A stretch of DNA of 64,000 nt from Methanomicrobiaceae archaeon (lineage in GTDB: Archaea; Halobacteriota; Methanomicrobia; Methanomicrobiales; Methanomicrobiaceae). Location of the stretch: assembly GCA_016937345.1 (NCBI GenBank), contig JAFGWE010000046.1, positions 1 through 64,000 of the forward strand, in the 5' to 3' direction. The notes under the pieces are model-generated. The model saw nothing but the letters and a program-made list of their open reading frames with translations, was not told the origin of the DNA and ran no database searches. Positions within the stretch are counted from its first letter, which is position 1. Each line of letters starts with the position of its first letter. A program made the position numbers and the translations under genes. Shown piece after piece: positions 36,115-44,822 of this stretch.

Positions 36115-36798
36115 TTACCACCATGGATTGCTGACAGGCATTATAAGAGACGGATTATCAGATTTATGAGAGTTTACATCCGGGCCCACGACATCCAAAG
36201 CAGTCTTCTCCGCCGGATATGGTTTTAGAAGAGACAGGCAGTCTCCGGCATTCAGATCTTTTTCTATCCATTTCAAAGCATCCTCCTTCTCTAAAATTAC
36301 AGGCATTCTGTCATGTACAGGCAGAACTTTTTCATTTGCATCCGTTGTGATGATGCTGCAGTTCAGATGGTTTTCACCGGATGAATACTTACCCGGACTA
36401 TAAATTCCGGCAAATGCAAAGAGAGGCTGATCTGATGTTTTAATGTAATACGGAACCTTCCTCTTCCCTGACTTTTCCCACTCGTAAAAGCCGTTTGCAG
36501 GAATAAGACAACGGTGCTTTTCAAAATCATTCTGAAACATCTTCTTTTTTCCCAGAGAATCATCACGCACATTGATTATAAGATGACTGTGAAAAACCAC
36601 AGAATTCTCCTTATTTTCCCATAAAGGCGCAATTCCCCACCCTGCAGGTATCATATACCTCTCAATATCTTCATATATAATAGGAATCCTGCTATTGGGT
36701 CCGATATTGTACGAGAGATTTATTTGGGGGAGAGGATTGTACACCCCAAATACATCCCCCATGCCTTTGATATTATAAAGAGCAAATCTCCCGCACAT
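36115..36798 (-). CDS. SRAP-domain abasic-site processing protein (YedK/HMCES family)
   Basis: 227 residues starting MCGRF, with the catalytic Cys2 that forms a thiazolidine crosslink to abasic sites in single-stranded DNA. Other active-site elements are present: IINVRDDS (Asn region), NGFYEWEK with the conserved Glu, and LPVHDRMPVIL with the His. The protein shields abasic sites at stalled forks (family knowledge). It lies 27 bases downstream of the polB2-like gene on the same strand, implying a shared transcript. Confidence 0.93.
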   Translation of the reverse strand: MCGRFALYNIKGMGDVFGVYNPLPQINLSYNIGPNSRIPIIYEDIERYMIPAGWGIAPLWENKENSVVFHSHLIINVRDDSLGKKKMFQNDFEKHRCLIPANGFYEWEKSGKRKVPYYIKTSDQPLFAFAGIYSPGKYSSGENHLNCSIITTDANEKVLPVHDRMPVILEKEDALKWIEKDLNAGDCLSLLKPYPAEKTALDVVGPDVNSHKSDNPSLIMPVSNPWW

Positions 36799-36825
36799 AT
36801 TATCCTCTTTCCATCAGCCGGACCA

Positions 36826-38844
36826 TTAAGATTTCCTCTCTTTTTTTATCGAAGAAAAAACAAAGAAAACTTCTTCTGCCGCCTTCTCAAGAAGTTTTCT
36901 GTAATATACAACATCAACTCCCTTGATATTCCACTCAGGGTCAACAATATGCCTTACGGCATCCCTGATAACATATTTTGCATCCATTCCCGCCGAGATC
37001 TTAACATCATATGACCTGTATAACGATATCACCGCTGCAGATATGCATCTTTGATTGTAAGATTCGAGCCCGATTTTTTTTCTGATTACAAATTCACTCA
37101 GAGGGGCATCGGGAAGAGATTCATAATACCTGTTATAAATCTCTCTGACCTCATCCTCAAGAAAGATCAGTTCTTCTCTTGTTTTTGCACTGCAAAGAAC
37201 ACCCGTCATCTCTTCCTGCATTCTTCTGATAAAACCAGGCGTATCCTTTCTTCTTGCGGCAATACCCCTCATCTTCATAGAACCAGAGCAGAGTCTCCCG
37301 TAATAACCGGTATATGAGCCCAAGCCGTCTTTCTGCGGCAGAAAACAGATCCATTCATAGCACTCGATCTCTGTTGGTATCCCGTATTTCTCCTCAACAG
37401 CAGCTTTAAGGGCTTTTATATCATCACCCTGCACCCATACGCAGTCAACAATCCCATGCAGAACCTTTAGATTTAACGATTCCGAGATTTTGCACACATC
37501 TTTTAAGATCTCGGTCGCGATTGTCGTTATCATCTCGTGCAGCTCGATTCTCCCAAACTTGGCATTTTTATATCCGGTATAGCCAAAGCATGTAACAAGC
37601 ATCCACTTAAGCATCGCATCCATCCCACAAAGTTCGGGATTCTCCTTCTTAATCGCCTTTGTTTTTACCCGAAAATCAAGAAGAGGACCAATAACAGAGG
37701 GAAGAAATCCTTTGAGAGAGGGATTCTGCATCGTTTCGGGTGAGAGATTGTATTTTACGATAATAGACGGATAAAACGATGTAAAATCCAGCTGATTAAC
37801 TTTTTCATAGACGTCAGGCTTCGGCTGCAGTATCAGTCCCCCGCGATAGTCGATTCTTACCTCATCAGACATCCGCAGCATCTCGGCATCGGATTTCCTG
37901 AAAGGGACACAGATATTTCTCTTTAAGGCCTCTAAAACCTCATAATTTGAGACAACCGTTCCGGGAGTAAATCTGCTTGTGAGATTGGGGGAAATTCCAG
38001 TTAGCCGTGATGCAAGAAAAATACCGCCCAGATTTCCCTCGTGATACATAAAACTCTGTGCAGGGTCTATTATTATCCGCCCCTCAGGGATCATTGCAGG
38101 CGGCTTATACTCCATTCTCCCGTATGAAAAGTATGATCTGCTCTTTAAGGGCCGGAAATTCCCTGTTCTGCTGAGACTGTTGAAAATTTGTCTCTCATTT
38201 GCAATACTGCAGATCTTATGCATCCAGCCGTCTGCGTTTTCAAACAGAATTACTTCGGGGTCGTATCTCAAAACAGCTGAAATCAAAAATTCTGTAAGAT
38301 GAGTGTCATCTCCGTTTGCCTTTTGCCTTTCATCACAATATTCAAGGATTAGCGATTTCATACAGGATTCTGTTGGGGATTTACCTGCGGCTGAGACTTT
38401 CATAACAGAAAGCGGATTTTCAGAATTAGCATTAAACACCTCATCTCCGGCATTCAGGCACAATGTGAGATTGTTCTCAGTGAGATACTTCTGCTCTACC
38501 CTCACATCAAGATTATAAATCTCTGCCCTGTAACGTGTCCTTCTCTCAATGTCCTCAGCAGATTCTCTCCCTGCATAAATCTTCCAGCCGTCTTTTTGCC
38601 CGTATATTGTATTGAATGTCTTTTTTTCTGCAATCCGGGCATCTTCCAGATTTTTTATTACATCAGACTCCTGAAAATCCTCAGGAAGACTTAGGAAAAA
38701 TGAATTTTTGTATGGATTGTGATTTTTTTTAACACCCCTTTCTTCTTTAACCCAGAGATTAACGCCGGAAAAATCATGTGTTATATCATATATCCACCGG
38801 TTTTGAATATTACCACACCCTGTCAAGAGTAGTCTGACCTGCAA
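36826..38844 (-). CDS. family B DNA polymerase with degenerate catalytic motifs (PolB2/Dpo2-like)
   Basis: Up to 672 residues, short for family B. The palm motif A LDFTSFYPSII keeps its Asp353. Motif B is KWMLVTCFGYTGY, and the thumb-like MKMRGIAARRKDTPGF is well kept. Motif C reads HGIVDCVWV: Asp467 remains but the first Asp of the usual DTD is Ile465. The exonuclease Exo I DxE is absent (VMKVSAAGK at that place). Disrupted motifs define archaeal PolB2, one of which (Sulfolobus Dpo2) has been reported active in damage bypass. TTG 38844 overlaps the upstream gene by 35 bases; the exact start is uncertain. Confidence 0.88.
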   Translation of the reverse strand: MQVRLLLTGCGNIQNRWIYDITHDFSGVNLWVKEERGVKKNHNPYKNSFFLSLPEDFQESDVIKNLEDARIAEKKTFNTIYGQKDGWKIYAGRESAEDIERRTRYRAEIYNLDVRVEQKYLTENNLTLCLNAGDEVFNANSENPLSVMKVSAAGKSPTESCMKSLILEYCDERQKANGDDTHLTEFLISAVLRYDPEVILFENADGWMHKICSIANERQIFNSLSRTGNFRPLKSRSYFSYGRMEYKPPAMIPEGRIIIDPAQSFMYHEGNLGGIFLASRLTGISPNLTSRFTPGTVVSNYEVLEALKRNICVPFRKSDAEMLRMSDEVRIDYRGGLILQPKPDVYEKVNQLDFTSFYPSIIVKYNLSPETMQNPSLKGFLPSVIGPLLDFRVKTKAIKKENPELCGMDAMLKWMLVTCFGYTGYKNAKFGRIELHEMITTIATEILKDVCKISESLNLKVLHGIVDCVWVQGDDIKALKAAVEEKYGIPTEIECYEWICFLPQKDGLGSYTGYYGRLCSGSMKMRGIAARRKDTPGFIRRMQEEMTGVLCSAKTREELIFLEDEVREIYNRYYESLPDAPLSEFVIRKKIGLESYNQRCISAAVISLYRSYDVKISAGMDAKYVIRDAVRHIVDPEWNIKGVDVVYYRKLLEKAAEEVFFVFSSIKKERKS

Positions 38845-39316
38845 GGGAAAGAAGTCTTATTGTCTGTCCCTTTTTGGCAACCGGATTATTTAAAATTGTA
38901 ATAACTGCGGCGGATTTTTCGACATATCTTCTTATTATCACGTCACTGAACGGCCAGAAATAGATTACAGTTGCATCTTTGGCGATTTCGTTGCATCTTC
39001 TTCCAATCTCTTCCGCAACTTCTCCCTTACCATCATAAATTGACGGATCGTGCTCGATAATTATCAGTTTGTGGGAGGCCTCGTTTAGGATTGTCAGTAT
39101 CTGATAAGGGTTTGCCGCTCTTCGCAGGTGAAATACATTGTCCCGCCTTAACTTCGGCAGAATCCACGGATAGATTCCACAGATGTAAAGGCATAAAGGT
39201 CTTTGTTCTTGATTGATTATTGACTCCAGTGCAGGGAGTAGTATATCCTCATCTGCATTAACAAGATTGAAGCGGTTTTGAAACACGGCTATTTTGCCGG
39301 CATTGTATGGAGCCAT
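38810..39316 (-). CDS. hypothetical protein, possible inactive RecA-fold partner of PolB2
   Basis: 168 residues. Alternating strands and helices suggest a RecA-like half: LCLYICGIYPWILPKL, NVFHLRRAANPYQILTIL, then HKLIIIEHDPSIYD as a Walker-B-like strand with acidic end, and EIAKDATVIYFW. No Walker A GKT/S. It is the first gene of the unit that continues into the polymerase, overlapping it by 35 bases, so translation is coupled. ATG 39316. It resembles in style the 175-residue protein at 35584-36111. Function inferred from context only. Confidence 0.65.
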   Translation of the reverse strand: MAPYNAGKIAVFQNRFNLVNADEDILLPALESIINQEQRPLCLYICGIYPWILPKLRRDNVFHLRRAANPYQILTILNEASHKLIIIEHDPSIYDGKGEVAEEIGRRCNEIAKDATVIYFWPFSDVIIRRYVEKSAAVITILNNPVAKKGQTIRLLSLAGQTTLDRVW

Positions 39317-39507
39317 TGGGATTATGTAATAATGTCCCTATGGATAAGCATCGGGCGTGTGTGGTGCGAAAGTAAAATTTATTGTTCAGATCAAGGTGTC
39401 ACAAATATAACTGCACGCATGAATAAGCATTCTGCCCCCCACCATATTTATCAAAACGGCAAAAAGATTTTATTTTGCGAATGCACCCAGTATTTAAGAG
39501 AGAGATT

Positions 39508-40221
39508 ATGAAATACAGCATATCAGGTGACAACCTTCAGTTTGTCACAATGGAGATTGAAAACGAAGAGACCGTATGGGCCGAGGCAGGCGCAATGGTC
39601 TATATGAGTGGAAACATTGATATGAAGGCCGAACTTCAGGGAGGGCTTTTTAAGGGCATTAAAAGAAAGCTTGCAGGCGAATCATTCATGGTCACAAACT
39701 TTACAAGCCTGGGCGGACAGGGTGTTGTTGCATTTGGCGGAAACGCTCCAGGAAAGATCTATGCCATGGATATAACAAATAAAGAGTTTCTCGTCCAGAA
39801 AGACGCCTTCTTATGCGCTGAGAAGAGTGTCAACTGGGAGATAGCATTCCAGAAAAAACTTGGTTCAACTTTCTTTGGTGGAGAAGGGCTTATTTTAGAG
39901 CATATCTCAGGAACCGGAATGGTATTCTTCCATGCCTGCGGTGATCTCGTAGAGATAGATCTTAAGCCCGGACAGGTATACAAGATTTCAACAGCACATG
40001 TTGTAGGATGGGAACCTTCGGTTGCCTACGACATTCAGGCAGCAGGCGGCATTAAAACCGCGATGTTCGGCGGAGAAGGGTTTTTCCTAACAACCCTTAC
40101 AGGCCCGGGAAAAATTATTATCCAGTCAATGACACTCCCGCAGCTTGCAAACTCACTCATTCCGTTCCTACCGCAGCCCTCAAATTCAAGCGGCGGAGGC
40201 GGATTTAATATTGGCATCTGA
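39508..40221 (+). CDS. AIM24/TIGR00266-family protein
   Basis: 237 residues from the ATG at 39508 (after AGAGAG). Three TRAP-like beta repeats: VWAEAGAMVYMSGNI, FTSLGGQGVVAFGGNAPG, FFGGEGLILEHISGTG and AMFGGEGFFLTTLTGPG are hallmarks of the AIM24 family, conserved from bacteria to mitochondria and of unknown biochemical role. It ends in a Gly/Ser-rich tail. TATA-like CATATTTA lies near 39443-39450. A small membrane protein follows 9 bases later. Confidence 0.88.
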   Translation: MKYSISGDNLQFVTMEIENEETVWAEAGAMVYMSGNIDMKAELQGGLFKGIKRKLAGESFMVTNFTSLGGQGVVAFGGNAPGKIYAMDITNKEFLVQKDAFLCAEKSVNWEIAFQKKLGSTFFGGEGLILEHISGTGMVFFHACGDLVEIDLKPGQVYKISTAHVVGWEPSVAYDIQAAGGIKTAMFGGEGFFLTTLTGPGKIIIQSMTLPQLANSLIPFLPQPSNSSGGGGFNIGI

Positions 40222-40230
40222 GGTTTTTTA

Positions 40231-40509
40231 ATGGAGAGCAATACAAAAGCAGGGAGGGCCGGGGGGGTGGCACTGGCAGCAATTGCAGTTATTGCGGCAG
40301 TGATACTTATCCTCTCTTTCCTCGAGTATCTTGTAATTGGTATTATCTTTCTTGTTATTCTGCTGGTAATCCTTGCAGCTGCAGCCATTATTGTGGCAGC
40401 AGTCATGATAATTCCTTTCTATGTCGTTAAAGACACTATTGTTGAAGAGGGAAATTACAGTATTGATGATGTGAAGGCCATAGGAAATGAAAAAAAGAGT
40501 AGATTTTGA
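40231..40509 (+). CDS. small membrane protein
   Basis: 92 residues. Two strongly hydrophobic Ala/Ile/Val-rich segments (about 12-32 and 33-64) and a polar C-terminus. Family not recognised. ATG at 40231, 9 bases after the AIM24-family gene, so probably in the same transcript. Confidence 0.6.
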   Translation: MESNTKAGRAGGVALAAIAVIAAVILILSFLEYLVIGIIFLVILLVILAAAAIIVAAVMIIPFYVVKDTIVEEGNYSIDDVKAIGNEKKSRF

Positions 40510-40602
40510 TTTCTCAGAGGAGAAACAGATAACTTCTTTTTACAGAGGACTTCAAGGAAACTAAAAATAACTGTTTTTTCCAGGTTTTCACCGCAAAAGG
40601 CA

Positions 40603-41841
40603 TCAGTTTTTAAATATATCAAATATCTGATCACAACCTGTATCCAAAAGACGCTTTCTCTCCTGCGATTCCTCAACAAGTGCAAGTACAGGAAGACCCA
40701 GATCTTCTCCCGGAACATAACCAAACATTTCTTCCATCTCAACCTGTATCGCATGCATAAAAAGGGAATTTGGAATATCCATCGCACAAAGCTCCTCACA
40801 CTGCCCGCAGTTTATGCAGGAGTCTGCTATATGCGAGTAGCGGATAAGATGAAACATAAAAGGCGGAGGAATCCTTCCGGGAGGAACAAAATAAGGCTTC
40901 TTTGTGGAGCATTCCACACAATAGCATACAGGGCATTTCTCAATGCACTGGTAGCATTTTATACACATGGAAGTCTCCTCCAGTATAAAATTAAGACGCT
41001 CTTTTCCGCTTCCAAGCATTGCAAACTGTTTCTCACGTGCCTTGCCGGCAAGCAGAAGCATTGATTTTTCAATCTTTGATCGCACCGCAATCCCACTTTC
41101 AGGAGCGTCCGACACACAGATTGCACCGGCGGATTCTGCTTTTGTTACAAGATTTGCACCTTTCTCACTGCAGATCTCAATAAATGTTGCCTTTTTGGAT
41201 CCATCCCCGACAAAACCCCAGTTTCCGCATGCAAGATCACACTGACGGGGTATTTTTGTCATGCAGCGCTGACAGTTGAGGCGGCGGCCGTATCCCTCCT
41301 CTTCAAGTTCATTGACAGAAATTCCCTTCTCCCCCCCGTCATATTCGATGATGAATTTGCCTTTGTCAAACTCCTCTTTGAAAACGCAGTCAGGATCTAT
41401 CCCGTACTTCTTTGAGATCATATTGCGGGCAGGTACCGGTGATAACGAACCTCCGCAGTTAAGGCCAATCATTATGAGATTATCAAGATTAATCTGCTCT
41501 CTTTTTGCAAGCTCATACATTGCCTTTGCATCGCAGCCTTTAAGAGTGACTGCAATCTTTAAGTCCCTTGCACCATTGAAATATTTCTTTATCAGTTTTG
41601 GAATAAGAAGTGTCCCGCAGTGGAGAGAGCCTGCTGAATTTATGAGGAGAGCAGGATCTGTTATATAAACCGGCTTTGCATCGTACAGATCCACTCCCTT
41701 CTCAACAGTGAGAACGCCGTCAGCAAGTCTGCTCTCAAGTGCATATTTTAAAAGGGCTGTTACAGCACCCCCGCATTCACCTTTTGCAAGAATATCGGCA
41801 TTTAATGCCGATGCATATATCAGATCTCCTTTTGCTGCCAT
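40603..41841 (-). CDS. fdhB: formate dehydrogenase beta subunit (F420-reducing)
   Basis: 412 residues. FrhB-type F420- and FAD-binding domain (GECGGAVTALLKYALE near the start, CPRQCDLACGNWGF-like Cys block RCMTKIPRQCDLACGNW around 205). Two [4Fe-4S] motifs follow: CIKCYQCIEKCPVC and CINCGQCEELCAMD. It passes electrons from formate oxidation in FdhA to coenzyme F420. The ATG overlaps the fdhA stop (ATGA). Confidence 0.95.
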   Translation of the reverse strand: MAAKGDLIYASALNADILAKGECGGAVTALLKYALESRLADGVLTVEKGVDLYDAKPVYITDPALLINSAGSLHCGTLLIPKLIKKYFNGARDLKIAVTLKGCDAKAMYELAKREQINLDNLIMIGLNCGGSLSPVPARNMISKKYGIDPDCVFKEEFDKGKFIIEYDGGEKGISVNELEEEGYGRRLNCQRCMTKIPRQCDLACGNWGFVGDGSKKATFIEICSEKGANLVTKAESAGAICVSDAPESGIAVRSKIEKSMLLLAGKAREKQFAMLGSGKERLNFILEETSMCIKCYQCIEKCPVCYCVECSTKKPYFVPPGRIPPPFMFHLIRYSHIADSCINCGQCEELCAMDIPNSLFMHAIQVEMEEMFGYVPGEDLGLPVLALVEESQERKRLLDTGCDQIFDIFKN

Positions 41842-43898
41842 CAGGCCCCCTCTTTTCGTCTTATATTAACTGCACAGACTTTGTACTCAGGTGTCTTTGA
41901 TATGGGATCATACTCAGTGTTTGTAATCCAATTCGCCCTGCATTCCCAAAAGTGAAACGGCATAAACATCACACCTTTTTTGATATCCGGAGTAACCCTT
42001 GCAGGAACATCAACTTCACCCCTGCGTGAAAAGGCTGTAACAATATCACCTTCCAAAATCCCAAGTTCGTCTGCATCCTCGCAATTGATCTCAATCCACC
42101 CGGTCGGACATTCATAATTAAGGGTTTTGGACCTGCGTGTCATGGTCCCGGAAGGCCAGTGCCAGATTGTGACACCGGTTGTCAAAATAAAAGGGTAGTT
42201 TTCATCAGTCTCTTCTGCCGGCGGACGATGTTTTACCGGAGAAAAGACTGCCCTGCCATCAGGCATTCCCTTAAATGTTTCTGAGTGAAGCACCTCTGTT
42301 CCAGGGTGATCATGCCCGGGACACGGCCACTGAAGACCCTGTTTTTCAATACGCTCATAGTTGATACCAAAATACTGGGGTGTTAAGGCTGCCATCTCAT
42401 CAAACACTTCAGAAGAGCTGGTCCATGAAAATTTTTCGCCACAACCCATTTTTTTAGCAATATCAGCTATTATCTGCCAGTCGTTTCTGGAAACTCCCGG
42501 ACCTTCCTGTGCTTTTCTCAGTCTCTGTACACGACGTTCAGTGTTTGTCTGGGTGCCGTTTTTTTCAGCATAACACAGTGCAGGAAGAACAACATCAGCA
42601 TATTCTGCAGTTTCTGTAAGGAATATATCCTGAACAACAAGAAATTCAACGTTTTTTAGTGCTTTATCCACATGTGCAATATCAGGATCGGAAATTATAG
42701 GATTTTCACCCATTATGTACAGGCACTTTAATTTTTCAGGCTCATCTGCAAATGCATCAATCATTTCAGGAATTGTAAGGCCGGTCTTTGCCGGAATTTC
42801 CGACCCCCATGCATCCTCAAATTTTTTAACAGACACCGGGTCAGATACCTTCTGATACCCCGGAAAAACATCAGGCAGTGCTCCCATATCGCAGGCACCC
42901 TGGACATTATTCTGCCCTCTTAAGGGATTTACACCGGTACCGGGTTTTCCGATATTGCCGGTAAGCATCTGAAGATATCCTATTGAGCGGACATTATCAA
43001 CACCGCAGGTATGCTGTGTAAGTCCGAGTGTGTAAACTGCAGCAGTCCTTTCAGCCTCACAAATCCACCGGCATGCTTTTTTGATATCCTCTTCCGGTAC
43101 ACCTGTAATCTTTGAGACATTCTCAGGGCTGTACTCATCCTGCATGATATTGTCCCTGAATTCCTCATAACCAGAAGTTCTGGCCTCAATAAACTCCCGG
43201 TTCTCCCATCCGTTTTTGATGATATAGTGCATCATGCCGTTTAGAAGGGCGATATCAGTACCTGAATAATGCTTTATATGCAGATGTGCCTGTCCGGCTG
43301 TTGGAGTGCAGCGCGGATCACAGACAATTATCTTTGCCCCTTTTCTTTTTGCCTGCATAATCCTGCGTCCGATAAGAGGATGCGCCTCAAAATTGTTGCT
43401 TCCGATGATAAACGCACAATTGGTCTCTGAAAGATCACTGATTGAGTTTGTCATCGCACCGGAACCAAATATCCCGGCAAGTCCTGCCACAGTAGGTGCA
43501 TGACACAGTCTGGCACAGTGATCAATATTAGGAGTCTGCAGGACAACACGGCCAAACTTCTGCATTGCATAATTGTCCTCATTTGATGCACGTGCACAGC
43601 AGATTACGGCCGATTTTTCCCCTTTATATTGGCTGAATTTCTCTGCGATAAGAGCTATGGCCTCATCCCATGATGCTACTTCAAACCGGCCGTTCTTTTT
43701 AATAAGAGGTGTCTTAAGCCTATCAGGTGAATTGATGAACTCATGGGCATAAGCTCCTTTTGCACACAATTTGCCCTCATTTACAGGAGAACGCTGATAG
43801 GGAGCAGTATCAACTACTTTGCCGTCAACCACCACAAGATTAAAGGAACATCCTGTCCCGCAGTATGGACAGGTTGTTGGGACATATTTTAACTCCAT
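41841..43898 (-). CDS. fdhA: formate dehydrogenase alpha subunit (molybdopterin, Cys form)
   Basis: 685 residues from the ATG at 43898, preceded by GGGGTGAT; the frame extends 15 codons further upstream without need. N-terminal [4Fe-4S] CPYCGTGC...LCAKG. The metal ligand is Cys132 in DHCARLCHAPTVAG, where selenocysteine occurs in some relatives. Bis-MGD motifs NNFEAHPLIGRR, GENPIISDPD and PLRGQNNVQGACDMG. It oxidises formate to CO2 in the cytoplasm. First gene of fdhAB. Confidence 0.96.
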   Translation of the reverse strand: MELKYVPTTCPYCGTGCSFNLVVVDGKVVDTAPYQRSPVNEGKLCAKGAYAHEFINSPDRLKTPLIKKNGRFEVASWDEAIALIAEKFSQYKGEKSAVICCARASNEDNYAMQKFGRVVLQTPNIDHCARLCHAPTVAGLAGIFGSGAMTNSISDLSETNCAFIIGSNNFEAHPLIGRRIMQAKRKGAKIIVCDPRCTPTAGQAHLHIKHYSGTDIALLNGMMHYIIKNGWENREFIEARTSGYEEFRDNIMQDEYSPENVSKITGVPEEDIKKACRWICEAERTAAVYTLGLTQHTCGVDNVRSIGYLQMLTGNIGKPGTGVNPLRGQNNVQGACDMGALPDVFPGYQKVSDPVSVKKFEDAWGSEIPAKTGLTIPEMIDAFADEPEKLKCLYIMGENPIISDPDIAHVDKALKNVEFLVVQDIFLTETAEYADVVLPALCYAEKNGTQTNTERRVQRLRKAQEGPGVSRNDWQIIADIAKKMGCGEKFSWTSSSEVFDEMAALTPQYFGINYERIEKQGLQWPCPGHDHPGTEVLHSETFKGMPDGRAVFSPVKHRPPAEETDENYPFILTTGVTIWHWPSGTMTRRSKTLNYECPTGWIEINCEDADELGILEGDIVTAFSRRGEVDVPARVTPDIKKGVMFMPFHFWECRANWITNTEYDPISKTPEYKVCAVNIRRKEGA

Positions 43899-44009
43899 CT
43901 TTCCAATCACCCCCGTATTTATGTCCTGCAGAGAACACAACAACGTCTGTTATATCTTAATACATTCACATAGGGAAAAAATATAGCCAATGTTGTCCAA
44001 GGAAAAAAC

Positions 44010-44219
44010 ATGGAAGAGATAATAGCGGCTAAAAAAAGCTTCAACGGAATTCAGATATCATACCTGTTGGGAAATGACATTAATTCTGAACTTTTCAGCT
44101 ACGAAAACCTGATTGAGATGAAGATAAATGTATCAGATCTCGTGACAAATCCATCTCATTACGCATTTGAACCAGACGGACCCTTAATTATCAGAACGGA
44201 TTTCTGCGGAAAGCATTAA
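44010..44219 (+). CDS. small hypothetical protein, possibly frameshifted near its end
   Basis: 69 residues to a TAA at 44217-44219; AAGGA precedes the ATG. Not recognised. In the +1 frame, directly after Gly-Lys at 44214, coding-like sequence continues as IKKKFDEIKKSGKKSFSVDV to a TAA at 44275-44277. This suggests a single-base indel has cut about 20 residues from the C-terminus, or that the tail is chance. Divergent from fdhA. Confidence 0.45.
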   Translation: MEEIIAAKKSFNGIQISYLLGNDINSELFSYENLIEMKINVSDLVTNPSHYAFEPDGPLIIRTDFCGKH

Positions 44220-44358
44220 GAAAAAATTTGATGAAATAAAAAAATCAGGGAAAAAATCATTTTCAGTTGATGTTTAAGGTAATCACCATAAAATAAATCC
44301 TTTAAAATCAAACATAACTATCAATATATATTATTAAAATAGACATTCAGAAAGGAAA

Positions 44359-44790
44359 ATGAACCACAAAATCCTAAATGGCATAACAAATATCCAGACC
44401 GCGGTTTATATCATCCTGATGATAGTTCTTACTTTTGTAGTCATCTTTTCATTGTATGAACTCATCACCATGGTATTATATGACCTTTTTTTTGATGATT
44501 CACCATATCTGCTCCAGAATGCAGGAATTTTAGGCTTCTTTGAGTTCTTCCTTTTAATTTTAATAGGCCTTGAATTGATGGACACCATTAAATCCTTTAT
44601 TGAGACAAAGAAAATAGAAGTAGGAATTGTCATAATTCTTGCAATAATCGCAATTTCAAGAAAAATAATAGTAATAGACCCTGCATCTGCAACAGAATTC
44701 GAGCTGATCGGAATAGGTGCAATAGTGCTTGCCCTGACTGCCGGCTACTACTTCGTTAAAAAGGCAGATTCATTAAAATCTGAAAATTAA
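44359..44790 (+). CDS. PsiE-family membrane protein
   Basis: 143 residues, four membrane segments (about 15-38, 55-75, 88-105 and 118-138). The pattern GFFEFFLLILIGLELMDTIK and VIILAIIAISRKIIVID matches PsiE (phosphate-starvation-inducible) proteins, whose function is unknown. Monocistronic; converges on the guanylyltransferase gene. Confidence 0.8.
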   Translation: MNHKILNGITNIQTAVYIILMIVLTFVVIFSLYELITMVLYDLFFDDSPYLLQNAGILGFFEFFLLILIGLELMDTIKSFIETKKIEVGIVIILAIIAISRKIIVIDPASATEFELIGIGAIVLALTAGYYFVKKADSLKSEN

Positions 44791-44822
44791 AAATTCTTTT
44801 TTAAATTCTGGTTTTTTAAGCT

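Noticed and set aside
41841-43898. Selenocysteine in fdhA
   Set aside because: The codon at the metal-ligand position (Cys132) encodes cysteine, and no in-frame TGA occurs in the gene.
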